A DNA stretch of 64,000 nt from Kibdelosporangium banguiense (GTDB taxonomy: Bacteria > Actinomycetota > Actinomycetes > Mycobacteriales > Pseudonocardiaceae): NCBI RefSeq assembly GCF_017876405.1, contig NZ_JAGINW010000001.1, forward strand, positions 5,965,203 through 6,029,202, written 5' to 3'. Below are positions 32,790 through 41,597 of the stretch, piece after piece. The notes below the pieces were generated by a model, which was not told the DNA's origin, did no database searches, and saw nothing but the letters and a program-made list of their open reading frames with translations. A program made the translations under genes and the position numbers. Within the stretch, counting starts at the first letter, position 1. Every line of letters begins with the position of its first letter.

Positions 32790-33971
32790 ATGAGTTCCGT
32801 GACGGTCGTCGGTATCGGCGCAGAGGGTTGGGACGGCCTTACCGGCGCCGCACGACGGGCGCTGTCGAAGGCCGACATCCTGCTGGGCAGTAAACGTCAG
32901 CTCGACCTGGTACCGGCTTCGGTTACGGCGGAGCGGGTGGCGTGGCCGTCGCCGATGATGCCCGCTGTGCCAGGCCTGCTGGAGACCTATCGCGACCGAG
33001 TTGTGTGCGTCCTGGCCAGCGGGGACCCGATGTTCTACGGAATCGGCTCCAAACTCGGCCCGGTCAGGGTGCTCACGCACCCGTCCTCGGTGTCGCTGGC
33101 GTGCGCCCGGCTGGGCTGGGCCCTGCAGGACGTCGAGGTCATCAGCACAGTCGGCAGACCCTTCGAAGTGGTGAACGCGGCCATCCATCCCGGCCGCCGG
33201 CTCCTGATTCTCAGTGAGAACGGCGACACGCCCACCAAGGTCGCAGGTCTGCTCGTGGGGCGGGGTTACGGCGGCAGCGTCATGACGGTGCTGTCTCGAC
33301 TTGGCGGACCCGACGAATCACAGGTCTCTGCCACAGCGGCCGATTGGCATGGCATCTCCTCCACGCTGAACATTCTGGCTGTGGAATGCCGGGGCACAGG
33401 GTTGTTGCCGAACGTGCCCGGCCTTCCTGATGATGCATACGAAAGCGATGGCCAGCTCACCAAACGCGAAGTACGCGCCATTACTTTGTCGAGACTCGCC
33501 CCGATACCCGGCCAATTGCTGTGGGACGTCGGCGGAGGCGCAGGCAGCATCGCCATTGAATGGTCACGTACGCACCCGTCTTGCCGCGCCATCGCCGTAG
33601 AACGCGACGCCGTACGCGCAGCCCGGATTTCGATCAACGCTCGCGCCCTAGGTGTGCCCGGTGTTGAGGTCTCCCACGCTGCTGCCCCTGTCGACGGTCT
33701 CGCAACCCCGGACGCGGTGTTCATCGGCGGCGGTCTGACTGTCCCCGGAATGGTCGAATGGGCCTGGGCCGCACTGCGCCCCGGCGGACGGCTCGTGGCG
33801 AATGCGGTCACGATGGAGTCCGAGGTTGTTGTGGCCCAATGGCACGCTCGACTGGGTGGAGACCTCGTGCGGATCTCGGTGAGCCGAGGTTCGCCAGTAG
33901 GAGGCTTCACCGGCTGGCGCCCCCTCATGCCAGTCACAATCTGGGCCGTGACCAAGGAGAATCAGTCGTGA
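32790..33971 (+). CDS. cobL: Precorrin-6Y C5,15-methyltransferase (decarboxylating)
   Basis: 393 residues with two domains: an N-terminal tetrapyrrole methylase (VTVVGIGAEGWDGL, then VCVLASGDPMFYGIG) and a C-terminal SAM methyltransferase of CbiT type (LLWDVGGGAGSIAIEWSR). It methylates C5 and C15 and decarboxylates the acetate side chain in the aerobic cobalamin pathway. It begins 24 bp after sucD with no terminator visible, so read-through is possible. First of three cob genes linked by 4-bp overlaps. Confidence 0.92.
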   Translation: MSSVTVVGIGAEGWDGLTGAARRALSKADILLGSKRQLDLVPASVTAERVAWPSPMMPAVPGLLETYRDRVVCVLASGDPMFYGIGSKLGPVRVLTHPSSVSLACARLGWALQDVEVISTVGRPFEVVNAAIHPGRRLLILSENGDTPTKVAGLLVGRGYGGSVMTVLSRLGGPDESQVSATAADWHGISSTLNILAVECRGTGLLPNVPGLPDDAYESDGQLTKREVRAITLSRLAPIPGQLLWDVGGGAGSIAIEWSRTHPSCRAIAVERDAVRAARISINARALGVPGVEVSHAAAPVDGLATPDAVFIGGGLTVPGMVEWAWAALRPGGRLVANAVTMESEVVVAQWHARLGGDLVRISVSRGSPVGGFTGWRPLMPVTIWAVTKENQS

Positions 33972-34711
33972 CAGTGCATTTCATCGGAGCCGGACCAGGC
34001 GCGGCGGACCTGATCACGGTCCGAGGCCAGCGACTGATCGCGGCCTCACCCGTCTGTTTGTACGCAGGTGCACTCGTCCCCACGCAGTTGCTGGAGTTCT
34101 GCCCGCCCGGTGCGCGCCTGGTCGACACCGCGAACCTGAATCTGGACCAGATCACGTCAGAATTGGTGTCAGCCCATACTGCTGGACTGGACGTCGCCCG
34201 TCTGCATTCCGGTGACCCCTCGGTTTACAGCGCGATGGCCGAGCAGATGCGCCGGCTGGACGCGGCCGGTGTTCCCTACGACGTGACTCCTGGTGTCCCT
34301 GCCTTCGCCGCGGCCGCGGCATCGTTGAAACGTGAACTCACTGTTCCCGGCATCGGCCAGACTGTTGTCCTGACCCGGACCTCGGCCCGGGCCACCCCGA
34401 TGCCCCCGGGCGAGGACCTGGCAACGCTTGGCCAGAGCCGTTCCACCATGGTGCTTCACCTTGCGGTGCAACGGATCGACGAGGTCATCGCAGAACTCAC
34501 CCCAACCTACGGCCCAGACTGCCCAGTCGCGGTCGTCGCCTACGCCAGCCGGGAGGACGAGATCGTCCTGCGCGGCACCCTCGCGGACATCGCCGCGCAG
34601 GTACACGAAGCCGGGATCAAACGGACCGCGGTGATCATCGTCGGCCAGGTGCTCTCGGCAGCGGAATTCCTGGACAGCCACCTCTACTCAGTCGCCCGCG
34701 CCCGCCCATGA
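33968..34711 (+). CDS. cobM: Precorrin-4 C11-methyltransferase
   Basis: 247 residues, tetrapyrrole methylase fold: VHFIGAGPGAADLITVRG at the N-terminus, RLHSGDPSVYSAMAEQM as the second SAM-binding motif, and PGVPAFAAAAA. Catalyses C11 methylation of precorrin-4 in corrin synthesis. The GTG start overlaps the cobL stop by 4 bp. Confidence 0.93.
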   Translation: MTVHFIGAGPGAADLITVRGQRLIAASPVCLYAGALVPTQLLEFCPPGARLVDTANLNLDQITSELVSAHTAGLDVARLHSGDPSVYSAMAEQMRRLDAAGVPYDVTPGVPAFAAAAASLKRELTVPGIGQTVVLTRTSARATPMPPGEDLATLGQSRSTMVLHLAVQRIDEVIAELTPTYGPDCPVAVVAYASREDEIVLRGTLADIAAQVHEAGIKRTAVIIVGQVLSAAEFLDSHLYSVARARP

Positions 34712-35433
34712 CAGTGTTGTTGCTCGGCGGAACAGGCGAAGCCCGCCGTCTGGCTGAGGACCTGGCAGGCCAGTTCCGGGTGATCTCCTCCCTCGCGGGC
34801 AGAGTCCGGGAACCCAGGCTGCCACCCGGAGAAACCCGAACAGGAGGCTTCGGCGGCCGCGCAGGTTTTCGAACCTGGCTGGAATCGAACCCCGTCAGTG
34901 CTGTCATCGACGCCACCCACCCTTTCGCCGCCACAATGACCGCCACAGCCGCCGCGGTGACGGCAGAGCTAGGCATCCCCTTCCTGGTGTTGCGCCGCCC
35001 CGGCTGGCAGGAAACCCCGGGCGACAACTGGCATTGGGTCGGCAGCGTCACGGAGGCAGCCGCATCCCTCCCAGCAACCCGCGTCTTCCTGACGACAGGA
35101 AGAGAAGAACTGGAGGCCTTCGCCCACCTCGACACCCACTGGTTCCTGGCCCGCTCGGTAGAACCACCCGAACCGCCAATGCCCAGAAACCTGAAGGTAA
35201 TCCTCGACCGCGGCCCCTTCACAGCAGACAACGAGCTCACTTTGATGCGCTCCCACAACGTAAAAGTACTCGTGACCAAGGACAGCGGCGGAACCATGAC
35301 CTCCGCGAAACTTACGGCGGCCAGGCACGTGGAAATCCCAGTCGTCATAGTCCGTCGCCCACCTCTACCTGAAGACGTGACGTCTGTCCCGACTGTCCAA
35401 GCGGCAATTTCCTGGCTCAAGAACTCTGTGTAA
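34708..35433 (+). CDS. cobK: Precorrin-6A reductase
   Basis: 241 residues, CobK/CbiJ family: VLLLGGTGEARRLAEDL at the N-terminus, IDATHPFAATMTATAAA, and VTKDSGGTMTSAKLTAA near the C-terminus. Reduces precorrin-6A with NADPH. It overlaps cobM by 4 bp. Its 3' end overlaps the convergent DUF222-HNH gene by 69 bp. Confidence 0.92.
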   Translation: MTVLLLGGTGEARRLAEDLAGQFRVISSLAGRVREPRLPPGETRTGGFGGRAGFRTWLESNPVSAVIDATHPFAATMTATAAAVTAELGIPFLVLRRPGWQETPGDNWHWVGSVTEAAASLPATRVFLTTGREELEAFAHLDTHWFLARSVEPPEPPMPRNLKVILDRGPFTADNELTLMRSHNVKVLVTKDSGGTMTSAKLTAARHVEIPVVIVRRPPLPEDVTSVPTVQAAISWLKNSV

Positions 35434-36609
35434 GGCGTTCCGCCTCGGTTGTCGCGCCGGATCCACATAGGCCGGTGACGTGAAGTACGGAACATCATTG
35501 ACCAGCTCGACTTCCCACTCACTCCGATGTATGAGCCTATAGTGCTGTCCACAGAGGAGCGCCAGATTCCCCAGCTGTGTCGGCCCGCCTTGCAACCAGG
35601 ACTGAACATGATGACTGTGGCACACACTGGCAGGCCGATCACAACCAGGAAAAGCACACCCACGATCCCGCAGCACGAGAGCCCGCCGAATATGAGCAGG
35701 CACCACATAAGCGGGACTTGCGACATCCAACGGCTGTGACGCCCCACCCATCACGGCCGGAAGAACATGACAATCACAGGCAATCCTGCGCGCATCAGAC
35801 ACACTCAGGTTGCCGGGAAGGATCGTCTCCCCCAGGGCCCGTTCCAGGGCATCCAGCGAGATCGTGAACGCAACCTCGGTCTTCACCCCGTTGTGCGTCG
35901 GAAGATCCGGACAGTTGGCCGCCTTCTGCAACACGTCGGCGAAGGCGTCACCCCCACGCTCGGCGTAGCTGCGCGTGTCGTCGCTGTCGCGCTTGTCGAA
36001 CGGCGCGAGCAACGCCTCGAAGAGTGAGGCGGTCTCGGCGTCAAGCCGCCCCTTGAACTCCATCCGCCCATCCCGGAAGGTGTGGCGTCGCAACTCCCGC
36101 TCCGGCCGCTGCGGCTCCTCGTCCGGCGGAGGAGCCCCGTCCGGATCCACGATCTCCCGCACATACCGCGCCGCGTACCGGGCCAGCGCACCAGGATCAT
36201 CCTCCGCGGCCTTGGCCACCATCAGCTCCTCGGCCCAGGCGCGCTGTTCCCGATCCAGATGCCGCATACTGCCCAGGGTCTTCTGGATAACCTCGACATG
36301 CCCTGCCCCGAGGGTGCCCTGTTTGAGCCCGGCCGCTGTCACGGGCATCGCCGCGTCGGCCACCGCCCCGCTCGGCATGGTCACCTCATGCAACTGCTCC
36401 GCCTGCCCGATCCGCTGCCGGGCCTCACCCCGCGAAATCCGCAACGCATGAACAAGAAGAGCGGCAGTATTGGAATATTCAAGCCGCCCAGCACACCAAC
36501 GACTGTCCAACTCCGACACAAGGTCAAGCATGGCAGAATAGTCTTGCCGCATCCGAGTTTCCAGAGCAGCGAGAGCCTCAACCAGCTCCACATCACTGCT
36601 CTGCCACAA
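35365..36609 (-). CDS. DUF222/HNH endonuclease-domain protein
   Basis: 414 residues of the 13E12/DUF222 type common as repeats in actinobacterial genomes. DUF222 helical region (about 5-290: LVSELDSRWCAGRLEYSNTA, GAGHVEVIQKTL), then HNH part near 305-370 (RDRGCAFPGCDRPASVCHSHHV, NLALLCGQHYRLIH). These proteins move or duplicate with intron-like or mobile DNA, but their biology is poorly known. The start is uncertain: TTG 36609 or in-frame GTG 36591. The 3' end overlaps cobK by 69 bp. Confidence 0.85.
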   Translation of the reverse strand: MWQSSDVELVEALAALETRMRQDYSAMLDLVSELDSRWCAGRLEYSNTAALLVHALRISRGEARQRIGQAEQLHEVTMPSGAVADAAMPVTAAGLKQGTLGAGHVEVIQKTLGSMRHLDREQRAWAEELMVAKAAEDDPGALARYAARYVREIVDPDGAPPPDEEPQRPERELRRHTFRDGRMEFKGRLDAETASLFEALLAPFDKRDSDDTRSYAERGGDAFADVLQKAANCPDLPTHNGVKTEVAFTISLDALERALGETILPGNLSVSDARRIACDCHVLPAVMGGASQPLDVASPAYVVPAHIRRALVLRDRGCAFPGCDRPASVCHSHHVQSWLQGGPTQLGNLALLCGQHYRLIHRSEWEVELVNDVPYFTSPAYVDPARQPRRNALHRVLEPGNCRLDSRDRRHVFR

Positions 36610-37405
36610 CGGCGACGCAACTTCCCCCGTGCCTCCACCCTACGCGCACAACACGTGAAAGTCCTTACCCCTCAACCCATTCACCCCATCGAGCGCCACC
36701 TACTCCGCAGCGCAACCAACCCTTGCTGCAACCAGGTGAACCCCGAACGAACGGCCCATTCGCACCGACTCACCCCTGGAACCCCCCCGATGATCATGCA
36801 CCCTCGGTAGACTGGAGCGGGGACGCCCCCCGGGTTGGGTGGGGGACTGTCTATATGTGTTGGGGCGGTGGGGTTTAGTCGGAGTCGATCGCTGGTGTGT
36901 GGTCGCTGTTGTGCTGGAATAGGTGGGGTCATTCTCTTGTGGAGGTTCAAGGTGGTCGTCAGGCTCCAGGTCTGGCGTGCCCGGTCAGCTCCCCCGGACG
37001 CGAACCCAGCCCCGGTTACCGAGCCCCAGAAAGCCAATAGCGCGTCAGTGCAGCAGAGGTCGGGTCTGAGTGTCCTCACCCTCGGTCGGCCCGGGCGGAG
37101 CCTGATCACACAAGTCCAGGGCACCGCAGCGCAGCGGCGACCAGCCCAAGCCCGGCGCGCCCGAGCGAAACCCGGCCCGAACTGGTGTCCCCTTCTCAGG
37201 GAAATGCATCAACGCCCCAAAGGCGCCGGCGGTCGGAAGCGTGCGGTGTCCTGGGCTTGTGTGGTTACCCTGGGGCAGGCCGTAGTTCGTTCTTAGGGTG
37301 TTAAGACATGAGCGGACTACGGGTACATCTTTGCAGGTCAGAGCGGTTGTCGGTGGTCAGGTCTAGGCTGATCATCAACGTTGTTGATCTGCGGGGGGTG
37401 CAGAG
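36610..37405. other. Gene-free stretch containing the likely left prophage junction
   Basis: 796 bp between the DUF222-HNH gene and the serine integrase. Open frames on both strands show no recognisable protein. No tRNA was found. The G-rich run near 36,825-36,845 and the palindrome at 37,370 stand out. attL should be here, since large serine integrase genes usually lie next to one att site; the core cannot be defined without the other end. Confidence 0.5.
37370..37389. promoter_or_regulatory. 20-bp near-palindrome upstream of integrase
   Basis: GATCATCAACGTTGTTGATC: symmetric at 18 of 20 positions, ending 16 bp before the integrase ATG. It may be an operator for integrase control or part of attL. 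Confidence 0.45.
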
Positions 37406-39139
37406 ATGAGCAAGGGGTCAATCGCGCGTTTGCGCATGATGAAGACGATGCCGACGCTGCGCGGGATTCGGTATCTGCGGGCGTCGCATGATGGGCAGGG
37501 GCGGGAGGCCTCGGTCGAGTCGCAGGAGGACGAGGGAGAAGAGTTCTTCCAGCAGTTCGGCATTGAGCATGTGGCGACGTTTTGTGACAACCACTTGAGT
37601 GCGTCGCCGTATGCCACCGAAGAACGACCGGAGTTCATTCGGTTACGTGCCGCGCTGGAGGCCGGACAGGCGAACTTGGTGTGGACGTTTGATCATGCCC
37701 GGATGCTGCGTGACCTGAAGGTCTACACCCAACTGCGTGACCTGTTGATCGAGGTGGGGTGTTACTGGGCTTACGGGGGCCGGATCTATGACATGACCGA
37801 TCCGGCGGACAGGCGGGCGACCGCACGGGACGCGGCCGAGGCTGAGGGCCAGTCGGACACGATTTCGATCAACGTCAAGCGGGGTGTGAAGCGCAAGGCA
37901 CGCGCGGGGGAGCCAGCCGGACCGGTCGCCTTCGGGTACCGCGTGCACTACGACCCCGAGACCGGTGACTCGCTGGGGTGGCTGGTCGACGAGGACCAGA
38001 AGGCCGTCATCCGGGAAATCGTGAACGACTGTATGGCGGGCAAGCCGTTGACGGCGATCGCGCGGAAACTGAATGAGCGTGGTGTGCCGTGCCCGCGTGA
38101 CCGTCGGTGGGACGTGCGGCTGATCCGCAACCTGGTCGACGAGTACAAGCATGCCGGGGGCTGGGCGCGGCTGCTGGCAAGGATGGAAAGCGACGACTGC
38201 CGGGCGTTGGCGGAGCGGGTGGTGTCGCGGGTGCTGGCGGGCGAGACGCCGCGCAACGTGAGCAGGGAACTCAACAAGGACAAGAAGCCGTACGTGTTCC
38301 CCACGGTGTGGGACTGCCGGAAGGTCAAGAAGATCGCGTTGTCGAAGGCGGCGGCCGGTTTACGGCAGTACCACGGGCAGGTGTTGACCACGACCACCAC
38401 GGACGAGGGCGGCAACACGGTGTCGGTGCCGGTCACGGTGACCTGGACGCCGATCATCACTGAACACGAGCACCGGACGTTGACCGCCCGGCTGACTCGC
38501 CAGGATCGCGGGAAGCTGCGCGACGGGCAGCGGGTGAAGTATTGGTGGTCGGGGATCGCGGAATGCGGCGTGTGCGGGGCACCGTTGAGCCGTTCCAAGG
38601 AGCGCAACGGCACCGGCCGGTATCAATGCCGCAAGACCGGGTGTGTCTCGCGGGATCAGGTACGGGTGGACGCGTGGCTGATGGAACAAGCGCTGTTGTT
38701 GCTGGAACGTCCGGACGCGGCGAGCGTTTTCCGGCTGGCCGAGCATGCCAGCAAGGCCGAGGAGGCTGAAAAGGAGGTCAAGACCCTCCGCGCTGAGTTG
38801 GAAGGGTGGCGCAATGCGGCCGGTGCGGGCAAGGTCAGCCCGGAGAGTTTCGCGTCGATCGAGCCAGCCTTGTTGGAGCGTTTGCAGAAGGCCCAGGAAC
38901 GCGTGGACCGTGCGACGGTGCCACCGATCTTGTCCACTGTGATCGGACCGAATGCGCGTGAGGTGATGGCCCAACTGGACATCACGCAGTTGCGGACCGT
39001 GCTGCGCACGATTATGCGGCCACAGATCCACCCTACGAACCGCCGAGTAGTCAACGGTCTGGACACTACGACGATCGATCCGGGGTTCCGGTTCACGCCC
39101 CGGCCCGTTCCGACCGACGGCGCCGACGCAGCCGCCTGA
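37406..39139 (+). CDS. Large serine recombinase (prophage integrase)
   Basis: 577 residues. N-terminal resolvase domain with YLRASHDGQGREASVESQ (catalytic Ser27) and an Arg cluster in FDHARMLRDL; recombinase domain near 175-290 (GPVAFGYRVHYDPETG, IARKLNERGVPCPR); zinc ribbon CGVCGAPL...YQCRKTGC; a coiled-coil segment (ASKAEEAEKEVKTLRAELEGW) before the C-terminus. Integrates and excises the prophage at att sites without host factors; excision would need a directionality factor, not seen here. A terminator follows. Confidence 0.93.
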   Translation: MSKGSIARLRMMKTMPTLRGIRYLRASHDGQGREASVESQEDEGEEFFQQFGIEHVATFCDNHLSASPYATEERPEFIRLRAALEAGQANLVWTFDHARMLRDLKVYTQLRDLLIEVGCYWAYGGRIYDMTDPADRRATARDAAEAEGQSDTISINVKRGVKRKARAGEPAGPVAFGYRVHYDPETGDSLGWLVDEDQKAVIREIVNDCMAGKPLTAIARKLNERGVPCPRDRRWDVRLIRNLVDEYKHAGGWARLLARMESDDCRALAERVVSRVLAGETPRNVSRELNKDKKPYVFPTVWDCRKVKKIALSKAAAGLRQYHGQVLTTTTTDEGGNTVSVPVTVTWTPIITEHEHRTLTARLTRQDRGKLRDGQRVKYWWSGIAECGVCGAPLSRSKERNGTGRYQCRKTGCVSRDQVRVDAWLMEQALLLLERPDAASVFRLAEHASKAEEAEKEVKTLRAELEGWRNAAGAGKVSPESFASIEPALLERLQKAQERVDRATVPPILSTVIGPNAREVMAQLDITQLRTVLRTIMRPQIHPTNRRVVNGLDTTTIDPGFRFTPRPVPTDGADAAA

Positions 39140-39151
39140 AACACTGCAAAG

Positions 39152-39189
39152 AGAGGCCCGGCCCCCTGGCAGGTGGGGACCGGGCCTCT
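39152..39189. terminator. Bidirectional hairpin terminator between integrase and late operon
   Basis: A perfect 10-bp stem (AGAGGCCCGG with CCGGGCCTCT) around an 18-base loop. It lies between the convergent integrase and prophage late genes and can serve both. Confidence 0.8.
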
Positions 39190-39195
39190 GTGGCG

Positions 39196-39372
39196 TTAGG
39201 GGTTTGCCTGCTGGACGGTGAGCTGTTGGACAGTAGGGCGGAAGATGTCGCCCAGAACGTCGAGCTGTTCAGGGTTCAGGGGTGGCGCGGCGTCGACGTT
39301 GGCCTGCGCGGCGGCTAGTTCCTCGGCGGTGAGGATCGACCGCACATCCAGCACACTCAGCCTGGTGGTCAT
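39196..39372 (-). CDS. Small phage protein at the end of the lysis operon
   Basis: 58 residues (MTTRLSVLDVRSILTAEELA...), acidic and soluble. The start overlaps the holin-like gene's stop by 4 bp (ATGA), strong evidence that it is translated. Function unknown. Confidence 0.65.
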   Translation of the reverse strand: MTTRLSVLDVRSILTAEELAAAQANVDAAPPLNPEQLDVLGDIFRPTVQQLTVQQANP

Positions 39373-39632
39373 GCGGCCTCGCTGTCGGTACTGGTGATCA
39401 GGAGGCGGCCGTGGTGGTCACGTGGGTCGGCCAGCGGGGTGACCTTCGGCTCTGCGGTGAGGGTGATGCCGAACGCTGCAAGCAGGGTGATCACGGCGGT
39501 GATGATGCCGGTTACGGCGTCGCCCTGACCGCCGGTGAGCAGGCCAGAGCCGACCAGCCCGGACACCAGGGCGGTCAGGCCGCCAACGATGGATGCGGCG
39601 ACGCGTAGCGGGCGGGGACGTGAGGTGGTCAT
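39369..39632 (-). CDS. Putative phage holin
   Basis: 87 residues with two hydrophobic segments (LRVAASIVGGLTALVSGLVG and AVTGIITAVITLLAAFGITL) and a charged C-terminal tail, the usual form of an actinophage class II holin that permits endolysin release. ATG 39632 has GAGG 9 nt upstream. The frame stays open further upstream and would add another helix (MALWFYALVLTGWLA from about 39,755), an alternative product. It lies two short genes after the endolysin region. Confidence 0.65.
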   Translation of the reverse strand: MTTSRPRPLRVAASIVGGLTALVSGLVGSGLLTGGQGDAVTGIITAVITLLAAFGITLTAEPKVTPLADPRDHHGRLLITSTDSEAA

Positions 39633-39818
39633 GGTTGTGTTCCTCAGTTTTCTGGGTAGGAGATTGTCCAAATAGGCGTAGAGGTGGACGAAGTCGCGGA
39701 CACTGGCGCTGGCGAGCCAGCCCGTGAGCACTAGGGCGTAGAACCACAGCGCCATGTGGGAGGTGTCGGGGTCGATCGCGGGTATAGGTGGCCAATGCGG
39801 TACGAGGTGGGTAATACT

Positions 39819-40097
39819 GTGCGGGTGGCGAAGCACTCGACGAGAACGCTCGTGGTTGTGAGTGTGGTGTGCGGGATTGTGTCCACTTGGTCAGAAGTGC
39901 TTGCTGGCTTTGACTTTCCGCTATGGCTTAGGGTCGTATTCGGCACTGTGGCCGGTTCAACGATTGGTGTTGTGATAGCGGCGTCGCAGGGGCGCGGCCC
40001 CTCTTCAAAAAAACTTCGTAGTGGTGCTGCACCAGTGCACCAGCGCACCAGGACGGGTGCTCTCTCAAAAATCTTTGCGTCGCAACGTTGTGTGTAG
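39819..40097 (+). CDS. Possible small membrane protein on the opposite strand to lysis genes
   Basis: 92 residues from GTG 39819 with GAGGTGG 8 nt upstream. Two hydrophobic stretches (TLVVVSVVCGIVSTW; FGTVAGSTIGVVIAA) then a basic tail. It lies alone on + within a 529-bp gap between holin and endolysin. If real it may be a lysogenic-conversion gene. Weak coding evidence. Confidence 0.4.
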   Translation: MRVAKHSTRTLVVVSVVCGIVSTWSEVLAGFDFPLWLRVVFGTVAGSTIGVVIAASQGRGPSSKKLRSGAAPVHQRTRTGALSKIFASQRCV

Positions 40098-40161
40098 GCA
40101 ACCCAGGTGTCGTACTGCTATCTTCAGCAAGACTCGCTATGAAGTTCTTTGATCTTGACGC

Positions 40162-41118
40162 TTACGGCAGTCGCAGTACCTGGCCTGGGAAGATCTTGTT
40201 TGCGTCGGGGATTCCGTTGATGCGCTGGAGTTCTTGCCAAGTGGCTCCGAACCGTGCGGCGATCCCTGACAGGGTGTCGCCACGCACTACCGTGTATGTC
40301 CGCTGTGCGGGTGCTCTGCCGGAGATCCTGAGTACCTGGCCTGGGAAGATCTTGTTTGCGTCGGGGATTCCGTTGATGCGTTGAAGTTCTTGCCACGTGG
40401 TGCCGAACCGTGCGGCGATCTCCGACAATGTGTCGCCAGGTACCACGGTGTAGGTGTTGTCACTCGGCCCTGGCGGCGGGGACGGCACCGGGGGCGCGCT
40501 GGTTCCGCCGAGCGTCAGCATGTCCAGTGTGAAAGCGCCGACGGTCGCGTTGCGATCGACGTTGCCGGCAACTCCTGGAACCGTTCCCTTGCTGGTGTGC
40601 TGATGCAGCGCCAGGCGATCGTGGGACCAGCCGGGGTTACCTGGGTTGCCGTTGTAGCGGGCAATCCACAGGTACACGTCGCCGTCGGCCCATTCGCCAG
40701 GCCGGAGAACGTTGCGCCACCAGTCCAAGTTCGCGTAGATCAGGATCTTGTTCTGGCCGCTGGCGATGCGGTATCGGCGGATGAACGCGGCTACGAACGA
40801 GTTCGCATTGTCGCGCAGTTCCGCGGCCTCCATGTCGAGCATCGGGACCAGCGAACCGTTGCCGAGCAGGCCGTGTCGCTTCAGGTTGTCGCAGAAACGG
40901 TCGGCCTGTGCGTCGACGTCGAGATCACGGGCGAAGTGGTAGCCGCCAGGTCTGATGCCGGCGGCGCGTGCACCCGCGACGTGTCCACCGGCGGCGGGGT
41001 CGACCATGATTGTCGATTCGGTGAGTTTGATTGATACGTACTGGATTCCGTTGCCGCGCACGGCGTTCCAGTCGGTGACGGTGTTCCAGTGCGACACGTC
41101 AATGCCGTAGTCGGTCAA
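40162..41118 (-). CDS. Endolysin: GH25 muramidase with two LysM repeats
   Basis: 318 residues. GH25 lysozyme domain (about 1-190) starts DYGIDVSHWN and has the acidic pair in PMLDMEAAEL; a Pro-rich linker (APPVPSPPPGPS) leads to two LysM peptidoglycan-binding modules (YTVVPGDTLSEIAARFGTTW and YTVVRGDTLSGIAARFGATW). Cleaves glycan strands to release virions. TTG 41118 is used, with AGGAG 6 nt upstream. The two LysM copies share a perfect 50-bp DNA repeat. Confidence 0.92.
   Translation of the reverse strand: MTDYGIDVSHWNTVTDWNAVRGNGIQYVSIKLTESTIMVDPAAGGHVAGARAAGIRPGGYHFARDLDVDAQADRFCDNLKRHGLLGNGSLVPMLDMEAAELRDNANSFVAAFIRRYRIASGQNKILIYANLDWWRNVLRPGEWADGDVYLWIARYNGNPGNPGWSHDRLALHQHTSKGTVPGVAGNVDRNATVGAFTLDMLTLGGTSAPPVPSPPPGPSDNTYTVVPGDTLSEIAARFGTTWQELQRINGIPDANKIFPGQVLRISGRAPAQRTYTVVRGDTLSGIAARFGATWQELQRINGIPDANKIFPGQVLRLP
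40175..40380. repeat. Direct repeat encoding the LysM modules
   Basis: 50 bp at 40175-40224 is identical to 40331-40380 (offset 156 bp, i.e. 52 codons), showing recent duplication or gene conversion between the two LysM modules. Confidence 0.9.
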
Positions 41119-41355
41119 TGTCTTCTCCTCTTGTTGGGCATGCCATATGCCCCGCAGCCGGGATGGTGCGGGGGCGGCGGGCTATGGGTCAGTGCGACCG
41201 GTCGTTGTGGCCGCAGGAATCGGCTAGTCTGGATTCTTGCCGTCGCGAGTCGTGGAGCCTGTAGCCAGCAATCCAGTCAATTGGCTGCTGCGTATGGGAA
41301 CTGAGAATCGTGACGGACGCTTGTGTTGAATAGAAACACGTTTGGGTGCTGGACA

Positions 41356-41589
41356 GTGAGCGTGTCTGTGGCGGACCATGTGGCCGTGGACCGCTCATTC
41401 ACGGTGACTATCCAGGGTGAGGGCTTGTCGGATGACGACTACGCGCGTGCGGCGCTGTCGTTGTGGTACGCGTTGTGGAGTGTCGGGTTGGGTGATCGCG
41501 CGGTTGTTCATCCTGACTCGCCAGGTGTGGACGAGGCGGTGAACCGGCAGTACGACGAGATGGCCGAGCATTGCCCGTGGGCGCCATAG
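41356..41589 (+). CDS. Possible small soluble protein on + strand
   Basis: 77 residues from GTG 41356. Third codon positions are strongly G/C as in real genes of this genome. Contains VDRSFTVTIQGEGLSDDDYARAALSLWYALWSVG and an acidic end. No family is recognised. It lies between endolysin and tail-tip genes, against the strand of the late operon. Confidence 0.45.
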   Translation: MSVSVADHVAVDRSFTVTIQGEGLSDDDYARAALSLWYALWSVGLGDRAVVHPDSPGVDEAVNRQYDEMAEHCPWAP

Positions 41590-41597
41590 ACCTCCGG

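Noticed and set aside
36681..37296. Open frames on both strands upstream of the integrase
   Set aside because: No recognisable domains, no ribosome sites, and composition like random high-GC sequence.
36610..37405. tRNA gene as attachment site
   Set aside because: No cloverleaf or T-loop signature was found; large serine integrases often do not use tRNA genes.
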